Shown: piece after piece, positions 32,804 to 44,253 of the stretch
Numbering within the stretch: the stretch's first letter is position 1
How the letters are laid out: every line of letters starts with the position of its first letter
The notes under the pieces: generated by a model
Seen by the model: only the letters and a program-made list of their open reading frames with translations
Database searches by the model: none
Told to the model about the DNA's origin: nothing
Made by a program: the position numbers and the translations under genes
Source of the DNA: Favolaschia claudopus
Taxonomy: Eukaryota > Basidiomycota > Agaricomycetes > Agaricales > Mycenaceae
Direction: 5' to 3'
Assembly: GCA_037176885.1 (NCBI GenBank)
Contig: JAWWNJ010000090.1
Coordinates: 744,001-808,000 of the forward strand
Length of the DNA: 64,000 bases

Positions 32804-34789
32804 CTAGGCTGAGATGTCTTGTTTGGGTTTTGTTACACCGCTGTGCTGCATTGGGTTTGCGCTGGAATAATCGAGGTGGACGCTGACGATGATCAAGGAC
32901 TTGAGATGGGTTTTTCGATTGAAAGCGTGGCTTACTATGCGCGAGACACCAGGTCAAGGGCTTCGATTGATGTCTGAATTGTCTCACCCACGTCGTGTGC
33001 GTAAGTGAGAGGGGTGTCGGATGCGAAACTGGAGGCAAGGATTCAGCGCTGGCGTTTTACAATAACGATGGGTGACCAACATCACATCCGCCTCCACGAT
33101 GAGCTCGTCGCCGACGTGACTTATCTGTTATCAGCACGAGAGGAAAAGCATGATGAGTGAATAGACTGACTAGACCTCGAGGTACGACACTTCGAGCACG
33201 GGTTGAAATCTTAAGATTAGATATAGAATACGGAAGTGATGGTCGTTGCTTGCTATGCGCCCCGAAAGTTTGACAAAGTTTTCGAGCAATGTCTGAACCC
33301 ATTCGGAGATGACTGGCCAAAAATCAACAGGTGGAGGGGGAGAGAAGGAAGCATTCTTACTGTACAAACTGAGAAAGGCGCCACCCAGAGGATCGAGTTG
33401 CCTGATCGACAAAATTTCGCCAACCCACTGAATTTATTAGGTGAGGAAGCGGCATGCAGATACTAACCAACCGACTCACTGGTATGATCAAAGAGAATAC
33501 ATTGAAGAATACATCGTTTTTGGCGTCCTATAGAATGTGGTGAACGTCGAAAATCATATTATGAAGGTCAAGCCACCTGTGCCAGCGCTTGGATGCCGCT
33601 TGACTTGAAGCGCGCGCACCAGATCCAGATGACAGCTAGTAAATAGACATATCAGTACGCTACGACTGAGGGAAAGCATGTCTTACTCTTGATTACAATA
33701 GTAGCGACCATAGTACTGGAATAAAATGTCAACAGTATGGCCATCTTGCAGAGAAAAACCTCACGCTTTACCGAAAAGGGAGACGGTGCCAATTTCGCCA
33801 GATTCTTGGTCAAAAAGTTTCTTCACCGACTCGACAAGAACCTGGGAGAACGAGGCAATCATGCAGACGGAGAAGATGAGCACTCCGAGTGGCTCGAAGC
33901 GTTTCTTTCCAGTTGGATATTTGGAACCTGCATCTTCCCGTTTGGCGGCAAAATCCGCACCCCAGATTATCAAAGTCGAGAGAAAATCGAGAGCCGAGTC
34001 GACAAAAGATGCTAACAGGGACACGGAGCTTGATGCCAATACAGCGGCACCCTTGGAGCCCAGGAGCAATATGTTTACCAAGATGTTAACTGGAAAAATT
34101 AAGTTTACAGTTTGGTTGACGAGACGGCGTACCATTCAGAGCAAATTTGTCCATGCGTTCGCGCTTCTGGGCTCTGGTGTCAGTGTCCGGCGAAGACAGC
34201 AATGGCTGCCGTTCAGCCAGGTCCTCGTCTGCAGCCACGGGCGACATGATTGTGGGTCCACTACCGTTAGGACTCTGTAAAATTGGGCGGCGAGCGAACG
34301 TGCCGAATAAATCGTCGGGGAGAGTCGATGTCAAGACCTCTTCAACCTCCTTGAATCCATCGAGTATTTCGTCTATAGAACCAAGTCAGAATTCAGTTCG
34401 AACGAGGACCTTCGAGAAGTTGCAGAATCAAACGGCGATGCACAAAAAAAATGGTAGTGGGTGGGTCACCGTGGGTGGGTGCGCGCTTGTCCCCACAAAC
34501 TTACTCTGGCGTTGGTAAAACTCTCGGAGACCCTGTTTTTTCAGAGAATTCAATTTGTCGTCGCTTTTCCTGTATTTCTCGAACTCCCCTGGCATACACC
34601 GGATCATTTCATGCCTGGAGGGGACCCAGAACTTTGGTAAAGGTCCAAAACCTTAAGAGTGATGACGAGGACACACCCGCATGCAGCTGGGGAGCTCAGC
34701 AGCAACGTGCTAGCCCTTGGACGCCTGGGTTTTGGTGGCAGAGTTGTTGGGCTTCGAGTTGTGCCTCTCAGGGCAGTAACTGACGCCAT
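32804..34789 (-). CDS. Cation diffusion facilitator (CDF) metal transporter
   Basis: Divalent-metal exporter of the CDF/MTP family. Exons in order (minus strand): an uncertain first exon (candidate ATG 34789); FGPLPKFWVPSRHEMI ... LREFYQRQ (about 34650-34505); NEILDGFKEVEEVL...LPDDLFGTFARRP; TM region QTVNLIFPVNILVNILLLG with SVSLLASFVDSALDFLSTLI, which carries the DxxxD metal-site pattern; YPTGKKRFEPLGVLIFSVCM; SSGIQALAQ; DAKNDVFFNVFSLIIP (second DxxxD-like site); LDPLGGAFLSLY; LLENFVKLSGRIASND; and a cytoplasmic end YAHDVGETIQTSIEALDLVS, finishing HLDYSSANPMQHSGVTKPKQ. Stop at 32804. It resembles the agaric Mn-type CDF group with the long cytosolic N-terminus. The ion is not determined. Confidence 0.83.
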
Positions 34790-34970
34790 TCGATTTGGGC
34801 TTGGCGGTTCGGTGGGACGCGCTTTTGTGACTGAGCACTGCCATTTTAGGAAGGTCACACGGCGCCTATTTTGGCGATGGCAACAAAGTGACATCCTTTT
34901 GTCTATCTTCTACCCTGTCCAACCACTAGCAAGAATTTTGGCGAATTCGCCAGTTTATGGCTAGCCCACC

Positions 34971-37389
34971 ATGTCTGTACATCTTCCAGACGAAATAATT
35001 GTGAGGAGGATTCCTTCCTGGCCATTGAACTTGACCTCATCTCGTTCTTAGTCCGAAATTCTATCCCCTGCACTCAAGGTACATTTCGATGCTATGTCTT
35101 GGGCTCTTTCCAAACTGAAACTTCAGGTTCCCGACCATGAATTCTCCGATACTTCCTCCAACTCCCCGTTTGCAGGCCGATACTGTGAATCTAGCTCTGC
35201 TTTCCTAGTAGTCTGCAAGGCGTGGCTTCGCGTCGCGACCCCATTGCTCTACCACGTTGTTGTCCTGCGATCCAAAGCACAGGCTGCTGCTCTTGATAGC
35301 GCCCTTCGAAAGAACCCAGATCTGGCTCGGTTCATTAAGAAGCTCCGCATCGAAGGTGGCTTTGGCGCCGCGATGCTCAAGATCATTAAACAGGCTACCA
35401 ATGTGACCGACCTCTTCATCTCAGTCAACATATGGTCGTCCGATAATGTTTCTGGCCTCGTTCGCGGCTTACCCTTGATGGACCCGACGCGTGTAATAAT
35501 GTTTGATACGCCCTATCATGGTACTCGCAACAAGAATTCGCAAAGCCTCATGGACGCTCTCAAGAAGTGTATAGAAGAGGAATGGAAACACCTTGTATTT
35601 GGTTTCACACATACTCCTTCATTAGCGTCACTTAACTTGCGTTTAGACTGTGTTCGAACTGCCGTTTTACAGTCACTACTATTCTACGAGTACCCTTACC
35701 ACGGTCTCAACCTCTTTAGCCAAGGCATCTGCTCTCAAGACTGTGGTCATCCCCGCTATGCGAATATACGGCCAACATCCTCCCGAGTACCTTTCTACGA
35801 TTGCAAAAAATCCATCCGTGCAAAGCATCGAGTTCAGACAGCCCACACATCCCGGCAGATTCGGTGCACAGCAACTGGACCCATTGCCTCCAGCATTAGC
35901 TCATCCTAGTCTCCGTGGACTCGTCAAGGTCCCTGAATCATCGTAATGTTTTTTCGCGTTCCTTTCAAAACTTCTCCTCACACTTTGCAGAACTCCGGAC
36001 TTCACACGCCCTTCCACTCCGGCTCCATCATCCAATCCCCCACTTCAGTATTCCACCGAAGCAGTTCCTGAGGAGATCTGGACCCTCATTCTCCGTTTCG
36101 CAATGGCGCGGGACGTGGAAGTACGGAGCTCAATTGGAAGGTCCCGGCGGTTTTGGCTTGTCTCGAAGAAGTTTGCGGTGCGCCGACATACTTTTACAGA
36201 TACACCAAAGATCACTGATATTTTTATTCCAGAGACTCTCATTGCCATTCCTGAGGGAATCTCTATTATTCACGTCGGCATCGAAATACGATGGTTTCCT
36301 CTCCCAACTCTCAGACGACCCATCTCTTCTCACACAAGTTCGGACACTATATTTCCACACCTCTTTCGCTTCGAATTTGCGCCCCATAATCAAGATCCCC
36401 CTCGACAATATCATATGTCTTGTACCCGTTTCAGTGACCCTGAAGGTGTTCAGCGACTTGGCCAAGCATTGTGGTGCGACCCTGCTTAGGTTGGAGGGAC
36501 TGCACATTGCCAAATCGTCAAGCGTTGCACAGCCAGGGATATTCTCTCACCTCAAGAAGATCAAGTCTCTATCCCTCGGCATCAAGACACCATTTACTGC
36601 TTCGAACTCCGTTCCCTCCACCGCCTTAGCCACGCTGGAAGAGCTTAGTCTCTCCCCCTACGATTCCTCGATTCTACCAATATTACTTCAGATGGAGTAC
36701 GTCGGCGTCAGTCGTTCTGTCTTTCCGGGCTGACATTTCATGTTTCCTTGCCAGTATGCCTGCTCTCAAGGTTGTCAATTTTCCTTCGGGCAACGGGCCA
36801 TTGGCACCGTTCCTTCGCAAACATGGTAGCAAGCTTCGGACTTTGACTGTATCGGTTACGACGCCTCTTGTCGTCAATCTTTTCGAGACTTGTCCTGACC
36901 TGGTCGACCTCACGGTGGTTTGTGGCAGTGGGGTGGGTTGGCGTCCTTTTCTTCGTACAACGTCATTGACGAGATTCCAGGTGCCGGATGCCAGTGGCTT
37001 TACTTGCAGCGCTGTTTCCACCCCTTCTATTGAGACCATCCAATTCCAGACCGACGGTCGATTGTGCGTGTTGTCTGATTTTGCCGTCTTCGTCAAGTAA
37101 TCGTTTGCACTATACAGCCGCGGAGCAGAGAGAAAATGGGCTTCCTTTTTCGACCACCTCGTCGTCGATACGCTCCCTAACCTTCGCCAAATCTCCCTTC
37201 CCTGCATTCGATGGCCAACAACAGAGTAAGCGCGATCGTCTTTTTACTCGATCAACTCTGATCGTTGCGTGCGATAGACACGACATTGGGAAGAGTCATT
37301 GGGCTAAATGGGCTGAACGGCTCCTAGACAGTAATGTGAAGCTGGTGGACAGTCAAGGTGTTGGGTGGCGACGCAGGTTGAAGAGGTGA
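34971..37389 (+). CDS. Large F-box protein with two F-box-like segments
   Basis: From ATG 34971, MSVHLPDEII is spliced over a 50-bp intron to SEILSPALK, forming the first F-box. Then SSSAFLVVCKAWLRVATPLLYHVVVL completes it, followed by LRKNPDLARFIKKLRIEGG and leucine-rich segments. About 900 bp later AVPEEIWTLILRFAMARDVE and RRFWLVSKKFAVRRHTF form a second F-box-like segment, and more leucine-rich repeats follow to the last exon (HDIGKSHWAKWAERLLDS), stop at 37389. A two-part architecture of this kind seems to recur in agaric F-box proteins, so I treat it as one gene. Fusion of two neighbouring genes is the alternative. Likely SCF adaptor. Divergent from the CDF gene. Confidence 0.68.
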
Positions 37390-37600
37390 AATCGTTTCCT
37401 GCTTATGGATTGTAATAATAATCGCATGTACTTGTATTCACTATGACGATCCGAATTCGGACATGATACTTAATGCTCTATCCTGAGCGCTTGACCATTC
37501 ATTCTGAACGTGATGAGCTTTTGGAATTCTTACATGCCGAGAGCGTGGGACAATTGAGTCATCCCGTCTAACCGAGTCTACCCCAAAAACCCAATCCTCC

Positions 37601-38338
37601 ATGTCTACTGAACAGATTGTTCTCGTGGTCGGTGCTTCCAGAGGAATAGGGCTGAGCCTCGTCGAGCAACTCGCAGCTCGACCAAACACAACCGCGATCG
37701 GAACCGCCCGAGGATCCTGCGCCGCGCTCGAGGCCATTAATCCCAAAGTCAAAATCCTCACCCTAGACCTCCTTGACGAAGGATCCATCCAGAAAGCCGC
37801 CAGCACGATCCCCGAGCTCGACACCCTCATCGTAAACGGGGCCGTAGGCGAACGCGATCCCGTCACCATTACCTCCACCGAGAAACTATCCGAATATTTA
37901 AACGCGAACGTCCTCGGCCCGCATCGCGTCATCAAGGCGTTCCTCCCCGCCCTCCGCGCGCGTAAAACGCGGCGCATCGTCGGTATCTCGTCTGCCGGCG
38001 GTTCGCTCGTCAAACAGGCAAATCCTGCGGCGGTTGGGCTTATGGGATGCTATTCTACGTCTAAAGCCGCGTTCAATATGATGCTCGTGCAGTTTCATAA
38101 TGAGCTGCAGAAAGAAGAGGAAGAAGGGCCCCGGTGGACGGTGGTTGCGGTGCATCCGGGGTTTGTCGCGACGGATATGGGGAAGAACCCGCATTTGTTG
38201 AAGTTGGCGGAGACGGCGGGGATGGTTGGGATGCCGCCGGCTGAGTCTGCGAAGGGGATTTTGAAGGTGGTGGACGGGCTGGATTATACGAAGAGCGCGT
38301 CGTTCTTGGACTGGAAGGGAGATGTGGTGCCGTGGTAG
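37601..38338 (+). CDS. Short-chain dehydrogenase/reductase, tandem copy 1
   Basis: Intronless 245-residue classical SDR. N-terminal cofactor motif VVGASRGIGLSLVEQLA, then LDLLD and NGAVGERD (NAG-like strand), the NVLGPHRVIKAFLP helix, the catalytic Ser in IVGISSAGGS, the YSTSK active-site Tyr and Lys, and VHPGFVATDMG after the active site. The start is the first ATG, shortly after the leader word CCAATCCTCC. It is close to fungal proteins annotated as C-factor-like SDRs. Substrate unknown. The second copy at 39405 is highly similar along its whole length except for the region after the catalytic Ser. Confidence 0.9.
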   Translation: MSTEQIVLVVGASRGIGLSLVEQLAARPNTTAIGTARGSCAALEAINPKVKILTLDLLDEGSIQKAASTIPELDTLIVNGAVGERDPVTITSTEKLSEYLNANVLGPHRVIKAFLPALRARKTRRIVGISSAGGSLVKQANPAAVGLMGCYSTSKAAFNMMLVQFHNELQKEEEEGPRWTVVAVHPGFVATDMGKNPHLLKLAETAGMVGMPPAESAKGILKVVDGLDYTKSASFLDWKGDVVPW

Positions 38339-39404
38339 TGAATAAAGCTATTCATCAATGTTGGTGTGAGGCTTTTCGAAGGTTTCAACCGGTGTAAGCA
38401 TTGCAATAGCCCACGATATTTCCAATCCTTGTTAGGTCCGACTCATGCGCGCTTGCTACATTCCCGATTTCGTTGTTGATTGTTCGTCATTGGGACAATG
38501 CTCACAAGGTGGATCAAAGGAGATAGACAGTGTACGAGTAGGTAGACGCAATCACGGAAAATTTTCTCGCAACGCGACGCGATGGTAATACCTACAATCA
38601 CTAGGGTGAATTAGAATTGGCTGACCTGGAATGCAAGAATCGAATAGAACGCACCATTGCAGTGATACATACCTCTTTAAACACATCCTTGCTTGTCAGA
38701 CCAGCGGATATATCATACTTCATCGTTTCCATTATCCTCGCCTGAATCATAGTCTAAGCCATGAGCGCTGCGTCCTCGTACTGAGATTGTTGTTCCCGTT
38801 CATGTAGAAATTCGTGTCGATGCATTGAGAGTATCAGTAAGGCAAGATGATTCTGTTAGCTCGATTCCTGAAGCAGAGCAACGCGCTGTCGTAGTCGTTT
38901 TCGCGTTGGAAGAATCGTTACGAGCTCTGGGCAGCGTTTGTTCGAGACACTAGCAAAGCGACCTTCGTAAGACGGCGGCGCGGTAGTATGCGTTTACGTT
39001 TGCGAAAGGCAGATATGGTAGCCGAAGAGTCTTTCGAGTGCAAGAAGACGGCCGAGCATGACGGTGGTATAAACCCAGGATTTTCATCCTTGACAGGTGC
39101 AGCGAAAGGCAGCGCAATGGTGTGATACTGAGAAAGCAAAGGAACAGCGGCGAGCCGGAGCCAGCGCAGGAAGCCTAAGCGGTGGAATTTCTGTAGAAAG
39201 GAAGCAATACGAAAACAGCAAAGGAAGCCGCCATTGCGCGCCGCTACTTACCCGATATGGAAGGTCCTTGGGTACGATTCCGCCAACGGATGGCTTACCG
39301 CAAACTCTCTAATGGTGGATGACTTGGGTGCGACGAGGCGAGCCGTATAATAAGAAATAAGAATTGGACTCCTGACGCAAGTCCCCAAGAAACTCCAGTC
39401 CTCC
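38339..39404. other. Intergenic stretch between the tandem SDR genes
   Basis: About 1.07 kb without a recognisable gene. The last bases before the second SDR start (CCAGTCCTCCATGTCTA) echo the leader of the first (CCAATCCTCCATGTCTA), so the duplicated unit included at least part of the 5' leader. Confidence 0.45.
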
Positions 39405-40139
39405 ATGTCTAGTACTGAGCAGATTGTTCTCGTTGTTGGCGCCTCCAGAGGAATAGGGTTGAGCCTCGTCGAGCAGCTCGCAGCGAGGCCAGACACGACC
39501 GCGATAGGAACTGCCCGAGGGCCTTGCGCCGCGCTCGAGGCCATTAATCCCAAAGTCAAAGTCCTTACCCTAGACCTCCTCGACGAAGAATCTATCCAGA
39601 AAGCCGCCAGCACGATCCCCGAGCTCGACACCCTCATCGTGAACGGTGCGATAGGCGCACGCGATCCCGTCACCGTCATCCCCACCGACAAGCTCTTCGA
39701 ATACCTAAACATCAACGTCCTCGGCCCCCACCGGGTCATCAAGGCGTTCCTCCCTGCGCTTCGCGCGCGTAAGACGCGTCGCATCATCGGTATCTCGTCG
39801 GTTGGGGGGTCCCTTGCGACGCACGCCGCGCCGGGGTCATTGGCCGCACAGGGGTTGGCTGGGTGTTACTCGACATCGAAAGCCGCATTCAATATGATGC
39901 TGGTGCAGTTCCATAATGAACTGCAGAAGGAGCAGTTCACGGTGGTCGTGTTGCATCCTGGGTTTGTTGCGACAGATATGGGGAACCAGGCGCATTTGTT
40001 GAAGTTGGCGGAGAAAGCTGGGTTGGTTGGGATGCCGGTATCGACGTCTGTGGAAGGTATTTTGAAGGTGGTGGATGGATTGGATTACACCAAGAGCGCG
40101 TCGTTCTTTGACTGGAAGGGGGACATTGTGCCGTGGTAG
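39405..40139 (+). CDS. Short-chain dehydrogenase/reductase, tandem copy 2
   Basis: Intronless 244-residue paralogue of the gene at 37601. It keeps VVGASRGIGLSLVEQLA, the NGAIGARDP strand, IIGISSVGGS, the YSTSK catalytic pair, LHPGFVATDMG and the same C-terminus LDYTKSASFFDWKGDIVPW. Differences concentrate after the catalytic Ser, where this copy has LATHAAPGSLAAQGLAG against LVKQANPAAVGLMG, and in the loop before the post-active-site PGFV strand, where copy 1 has an EEEEGPRW insertion. These loops line the substrate side in SDRs, so the copies may differ in substrate preference. Confidence 0.9.
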   Translation: MSSTEQIVLVVGASRGIGLSLVEQLAARPDTTAIGTARGPCAALEAINPKVKVLTLDLLDEESIQKAASTIPELDTLIVNGAIGARDPVTVIPTDKLFEYLNINVLGPHRVIKAFLPALRARKTRRIIGISSVGGSLATHAAPGSLAAQGLAGCYSTSKAAFNMMLVQFHNELQKEQFTVVVLHPGFVATDMGNQAHLLKLAEKAGLVGMPVSTSVEGILKVVDGLDYTKSASFFDWKGDIVPW

Positions 40140-40754
40140 AGAGTAGAGCATTCGTCGTTGTAGTCAAGTTGTGGTAGGCAAACATGATGAGCGCTAAAAT
40201 AGGAGATCAGAGATTTGTCCAACTTAGTTTGACTTGGACTTCGATGTCGAGTGAGGCGAGTCCATCGTCCAGACCACAAAGACGCGACGGCAAGTTGTCT
40301 TCTTCCTCGACATTAACGGGCAGGATAGTCATGTAACCTCTAGGTCCATCTACTAGCCGGACTCATCTCGGTGCAAGTTCGCAAACTTCGACTGCCGGCG
40401 CGTCCGTTCCGACTCGTTCACGCGTTCGACCAACTCAATCCGGTAGGTTTTGTTTTTTCCAGGTTAATAGAACATCGAGGTTCACGTATATCTCTGGTCC
40501 GGAGACTCGTCCGTCGAACAAATACGAGAATGCACCCCAGCGCCCTCTCGTACAATCCCTCCGCCCCATTTCGAAAGTGAAGGCGAAGACGAAGACTTTC
40601 CCGCACGCCTCACCGAGCCCGGGTTCAACGGGCGCATGAAGTTCACTAAAGTTACAAAAACAACTTATAAGAGCCCAACGAAAGTCCAATCCATATCGAA
40701 ACAACGCAAATACCAGGCAAAGAGTGTGGAACAATCTCCGTCTGGTATATAGCC
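40140..40754. other. Stretch after SDR 2, containing the unresolved 5' end of the next gene
   Basis: No independent gene is recognised. An intron acceptor TTTTTTCCAG ends at about 40780, and an upstream ATG at 40531 (MHPSALSYNPSAPF) may be the first exon of the disordered protein. I could not join it in phase with confidence. Confidence 0.35.
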
Positions 40755-42005
40755 TTGGCTGACTTGATATTTTTTCCAGCTTCTCCACCGGTTGGCGTCG
40801 ATATCATTGAGATATCGGATTCAGAATCGGACGAAGAACCGCGGCCTCGCAAACGCAAACGGACACCAAAGAAACGAGAAGACGCTCCCAGAAAGCGGCC
40901 GCGCATTCGCAGCGTGTCTGTCATATCTATCAATGACAATTCTACTGGAAACGAGGCTGTCGCTTCAGCGACGTTCGAGGATATTTCTATGACGGATGAC
41001 ACCGTCGACAATGTAGATATCGACGGAATGGCGCACATGGGTCTCGACGATCTCCTCGCACCCGAACAAGATGGTCTTATTTCGAATGGACCGCCACCTG
41101 AACCAATCTTGCCGTCGTCCCTGCTCTCGCCTCCCTCGCCTGTTTGGACGGAAAGTCAGGTGGAAGACGCAAGATACTTTGATGCATGTCTGGCCAGCGT
41201 CGCGCGAGAGTCAGACAAGAGTCCAATTTCTGGGTCTTCTCCTCGTGCGGAAGAAGCGCCTCTATCTCTCCCCATTGCTCCAGCCGCCCCCTCGGCGTTT
41301 GTCCCTGCCGTTCCCCCCACTAGGACACCTGGCCCACAATCAATCCCTCCACCTCCACCTCCATCCTCCCCTCACATCACACGGCCAACTTCAGCTTCCC
41401 CTCCACCGCAATGGCTTACCTCCACCCGCTTCCTAGCTCCACCACCTCCACGCCACATGCCCTCGCTCGCAACGAGGCTTGGGGGTCAACTCGTAGACGG
41501 GCATTTTCCCGGCAAGCCTTTTTACAGGAAGTACGCGGCGAGGCGGAATGTGCTGGTGCTCAAGTCTGCGTCTGGGCATGAGCCTGAGCCTGAGCTGGTA
41601 ACACCGTCGCAGAACGAGGTTCAGGTCGCAGTGTCGAACCGTGATGCTCTTACGAAGCTGCCCTCCCCGCCCACAGCCAGCCTCGTTCGTATCAGCAAAA
41701 TCAACCCCTGCAACGGCTATTCGCCGCCTCCAATATCACCTCGAAGCGACTCCACACTAGGAACACCACCCTCTGCGATTAGCGTCGTCCTTCCCGTCTC
41801 CGTCTCCGTCCCCGATCCCGGGCCGTCGTTCGTAAAACACGTCGAAATCGTGATAAGTTCACATTCGAATTCGACGAGGGGGGCTGCGCTTCCGATCACC
41901 TTCAATGCCTCGCCGTTGAAGCACGTTCAAGTTGACACGGCGTCGGATAGTGAGATGATTGACGATGATGAGGATCTGGAGCTGTTGTATCCTCCGACCC
42001 CGTAG
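40755..42005 (+). CDS. Disordered, proline-rich, probably nuclear protein (start unresolved)
   Basis: The open frame from about 40781 (after a probable splice acceptor) runs about 408 codons to TAG 42005. It shows a SUMO-interaction-like acidic segment (VDIIEISDSESDEE), then a strong bipartite-type basic stretch (PRKRKRTPKKREDAPRKRPR), an acidic region, a Pro/Ser-rich centre with PPPPPP runs, and an acidic end (DSEMIDDDEDLELLYPPTP). The codon at 40755 is TTG, so the true first exon lies upstream. No catalytic domain is recognised. The VEIS/EISDSESDEE pattern followed by an NLS suggests a nuclear, possibly SUMO-binding protein; this is inference only. Confidence 0.6.
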   Translation: MADLIFFPASPPVGVDIIEISDSESDEEPRPRKRKRTPKKREDAPRKRPRIRSVSVISINDNSTGNEAVASATFEDISMTDDTVDNVDIDGMAHMGLDDLLAPEQDGLISNGPPPEPILPSSLLSPPSPVWTESQVEDARYFDACLASVARESDKSPISGSSPRAEEAPLSLPIAPAAPSAFVPAVPPTRTPGPQSIPPPPPPSSPHITRPTSASPPPQWLTSTRFLAPPPPRHMPSLATRLGGQLVDGHFPGKPFYRKYAARRNVLVLKSASGHEPEPELVTPSQNEVQVAVSNRDALTKLPSPPTASLVRISKINPCNGYSPPPISPRSDSTLGTPPSAISVVLPVSVSVPDPGPSFVKHVEIVISSHSNSTRGAALPITFNASPLKHVQVDTASDSEMIDDDEDLELLYPPTP

Positions 42006-42372
42006 CCCATGTACCAAACTATCCGTCTTCACCCGTCGCTCCCTGCTTACGAGCCAAAACAACCTAGACTCTATGTAGACGGATGGAATTCCGCGATTTG
42101 AATCTGCAACCTCTGTAGCGATTTTTCGTATGTATATATAATATGCGTGTATTTCTGCTTGTAAAACAAACAATGCTTCCGGCTTTCGCGTCCCATGAGT
42201 GATTATGTATGAAAGTGCACAAGAAAAATCCTTCTATATTGATTGATGCAGTGGCTGATAATACAATGCGCGAAAATTATCGAGTGCTGTAAGGTCCATC
42301 GTGGTTGTAAGGTAAATCAATGCGATGCGATGCAATGCAGGGAACGTCGATGTGAGAGGAGAGTCTGTGTGT
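42006..42372. other. Intergenic stretch between convergent genes
   Basis: Short AT-rich stretch between two 3' ends, with a GCGATGCGATGCAATGCAG repeat-like word near 42320. It presumably holds the 3' UTRs of both genes. Nothing else is seen. Confidence 0.45.
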
Positions 42373-44182
42373 CTAATCATCGACTTCAAGAGAGAGTGTG
42401 AGGCGGTCGTAGACTAATCGTCCTACGGCGGAGGCGTCGATGGGGATGGAGTTGCCTAGGGTATCAGTATGTAAGATTCAGCGATTCGGGGGAATAGAGC
42501 AGTGAATGTACCTTGGAAACCTTCGGGATATACGTTTGGAGGGAGGTTGGGGCTGGTAAACGACCTGGGATGCAAGAGCAATTAGCGGCTAAGATCAAAA
42601 AATTGTTATCGGAGAGAAAGAAGCACTGACTCCGAGCCCCAGAACCCGTAATGGACGATGCCAAGCGCGCGTGCGGTGTACTCGTAGTCGTGCGCGAATC
42701 CACCAGGGTAGAAAAACTCCATGACAGTTGTGCGCGGCGTGGGGTGCATCCAGATGAGGTTCGTTAGACCGTTACCGTGCACGCCCATCATAATCTGGTT
42801 TTCAGCAAGAAGCGTGAGTGTGGTGCAAGCAAAACAACAACGGCAAGAATTTGAAGCAACTGACGGTAGTCCGGACAGCGAGCCGTATTTGTTCGTCGCG
42901 GCTGATTTTCTCCATGAGCACGACGTTGACCTCCCAGCCGTGCGTGTCGCGCAGCCTATACAGCTCTTGCACGAGTTTTTTGTGGTCCTCTTCGAGGAGG
43001 GTGCGGCGGCCCCAGGCTTGACGGGAGATGTACGTGATGACGGGCGTGGCGGTGGTCGAGCTGCCTTCGTGCATGTCCAAGCCGGCGAATTGCACGACGC
43101 TGTTGCGGATGGGCATCCACCAGTTGACGCTACCCGGGAGAGAGAATGGGACGGCGGCGGTGCGCTGGTAGCGCAGGAAGTTGTAGGCGCGCATGGCGGC
43201 GGAGCGGTCGGCGAGGACGACGCGTTCGAAGACGAAGGGGACGGCCATTTTGGCGCGGTCGTCCCAGTCGTCGAGGAATTCCATGGTGAGTTCTGGGAAG
43301 GAGGAGCGGAGGACGAGTTGGTTCATGTGGGTTGGGTCGCGCCATCGGAAGGCGTCTAGTCTGTTGAAGAACATGCGGCGGGGCGGAGGGAGTGTTGTTG
43401 TGCCATCTGGTGAGATTGAAGGGTCCAAGGAAGAATATGTTCTCCAAAAACCAAAATAAAGCTCTGCAGACCAGTGATAATAATGTCGGATACTGCCAAA
43501 AAACCGGGGTCAGAATGAATCAAGGTGTCAGTAGAAACCGGTCTTTCTCACAATTGCGGATGGTCGTTCACCAAGTACTGAACAACGTATTAGTTCGGGA
43601 GCCGAATTTTCGGAGAAGACACACCGTAACGCCGTCAATGAGTGCAGCTCCAGTGCCAAAAAGTTTTGATGCTTCAGTAGTGCTAATTATTCGGATGTCT
43701 TCGTCGCCAGGAAGTCGCGAATCCTCTGCTTCTTTGCCTGGAAATATTTCGAGTCCTTTTGAATACATACTCTCGATGTCGGGAACCGAGCTAGGATCGT
43801 CGGAAACGACGTATACGACGCCTTTGAAGATGTATAATCTGTCAATTATAGACCAGCCTAGCAAGGAAGTTTGGGTAAAGTGAACAAGCGGGTGCAAAAA
43901 AAATCCAAAATAGATAGACGGACCTGGTACGTTGGCAAGAACGGTTGACGGTGGGACTGGATCTGTTCCCCATGTTAGACGCGTGTCGTACTTTCGCGGA
44001 GAGACGTGTTGGAGGGAGTGTTGAGAATGTGAAGGAGAGTATTCAGGGGTCGTCGAGGTGAATGGTGCTGGGACGACGAAGCGGGATTGAATTGTTGAAT
44101 TTGAGTAGTAGAGTATTGCGAGGAGCAGGACCAAGACGAGCACGCATTCGCGTCTTGTCGGCGCACCAGGCGAATGGCTCAT
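42373..44182 (-). CDS. GT61 family glycosyltransferase, copy A
   Basis: Type II Golgi-membrane glycosyltransferase of family GT61 (DUF563; the EOGT/xylosyltransferase-like fold). From ATG 44182, MSHSPGAPTRRE precedes the signal anchor CVLVLVLLLAILYYS and a Ser/Thr-rich stem. Then come WSIIDRLYIFKGVVYVVSDD, LPGDEDIRIIS, RLDAFRWRDPTHMNQLVLR, LTMEFLDDWDDRAKMAVPFV, VITYISRQAWGRR and the conserved IMMGVHGNGLTNLIWM, typical of GT61 near the donor site, then VMEFFYPGGFAHDYEYTARA and the C-terminus SLEVDD. At least six introns are present. Every block is shared with copy B at 46444-48414 on the other strand. Donor and acceptor sugars are not known. The start lies only 71 bp from that of the HNH gene. 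Confidence 0.83.
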
Positions 44183-44253
44183 CGACGTCCAGGTCCACAA
44201 CAAAATCAAAGTCGTGCGAACGCGGTCAATTAGCCCCTTTGTTCTTATCCCTC
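44183..44253. promoter_or_regulatory. Very short divergent promoter, GT61 copy A and HNH gene
   Basis: Only 71 bp lie between the two start codons (44182 on minus, 44254 on plus), so the 5' UTRs must overlap or be almost absent, and the promoters must lie within each other's transcribed regions. An alternative minus start at 44209 would make the gap shorter still. Confidence 0.5.

Noticed and set aside
40755..40780. Start codon at 40755 for the disordered protein
   Set aside because: The codon is TTG and the segment contains a polypyrimidine tract with CAG, so it is more likely the end of an intron.
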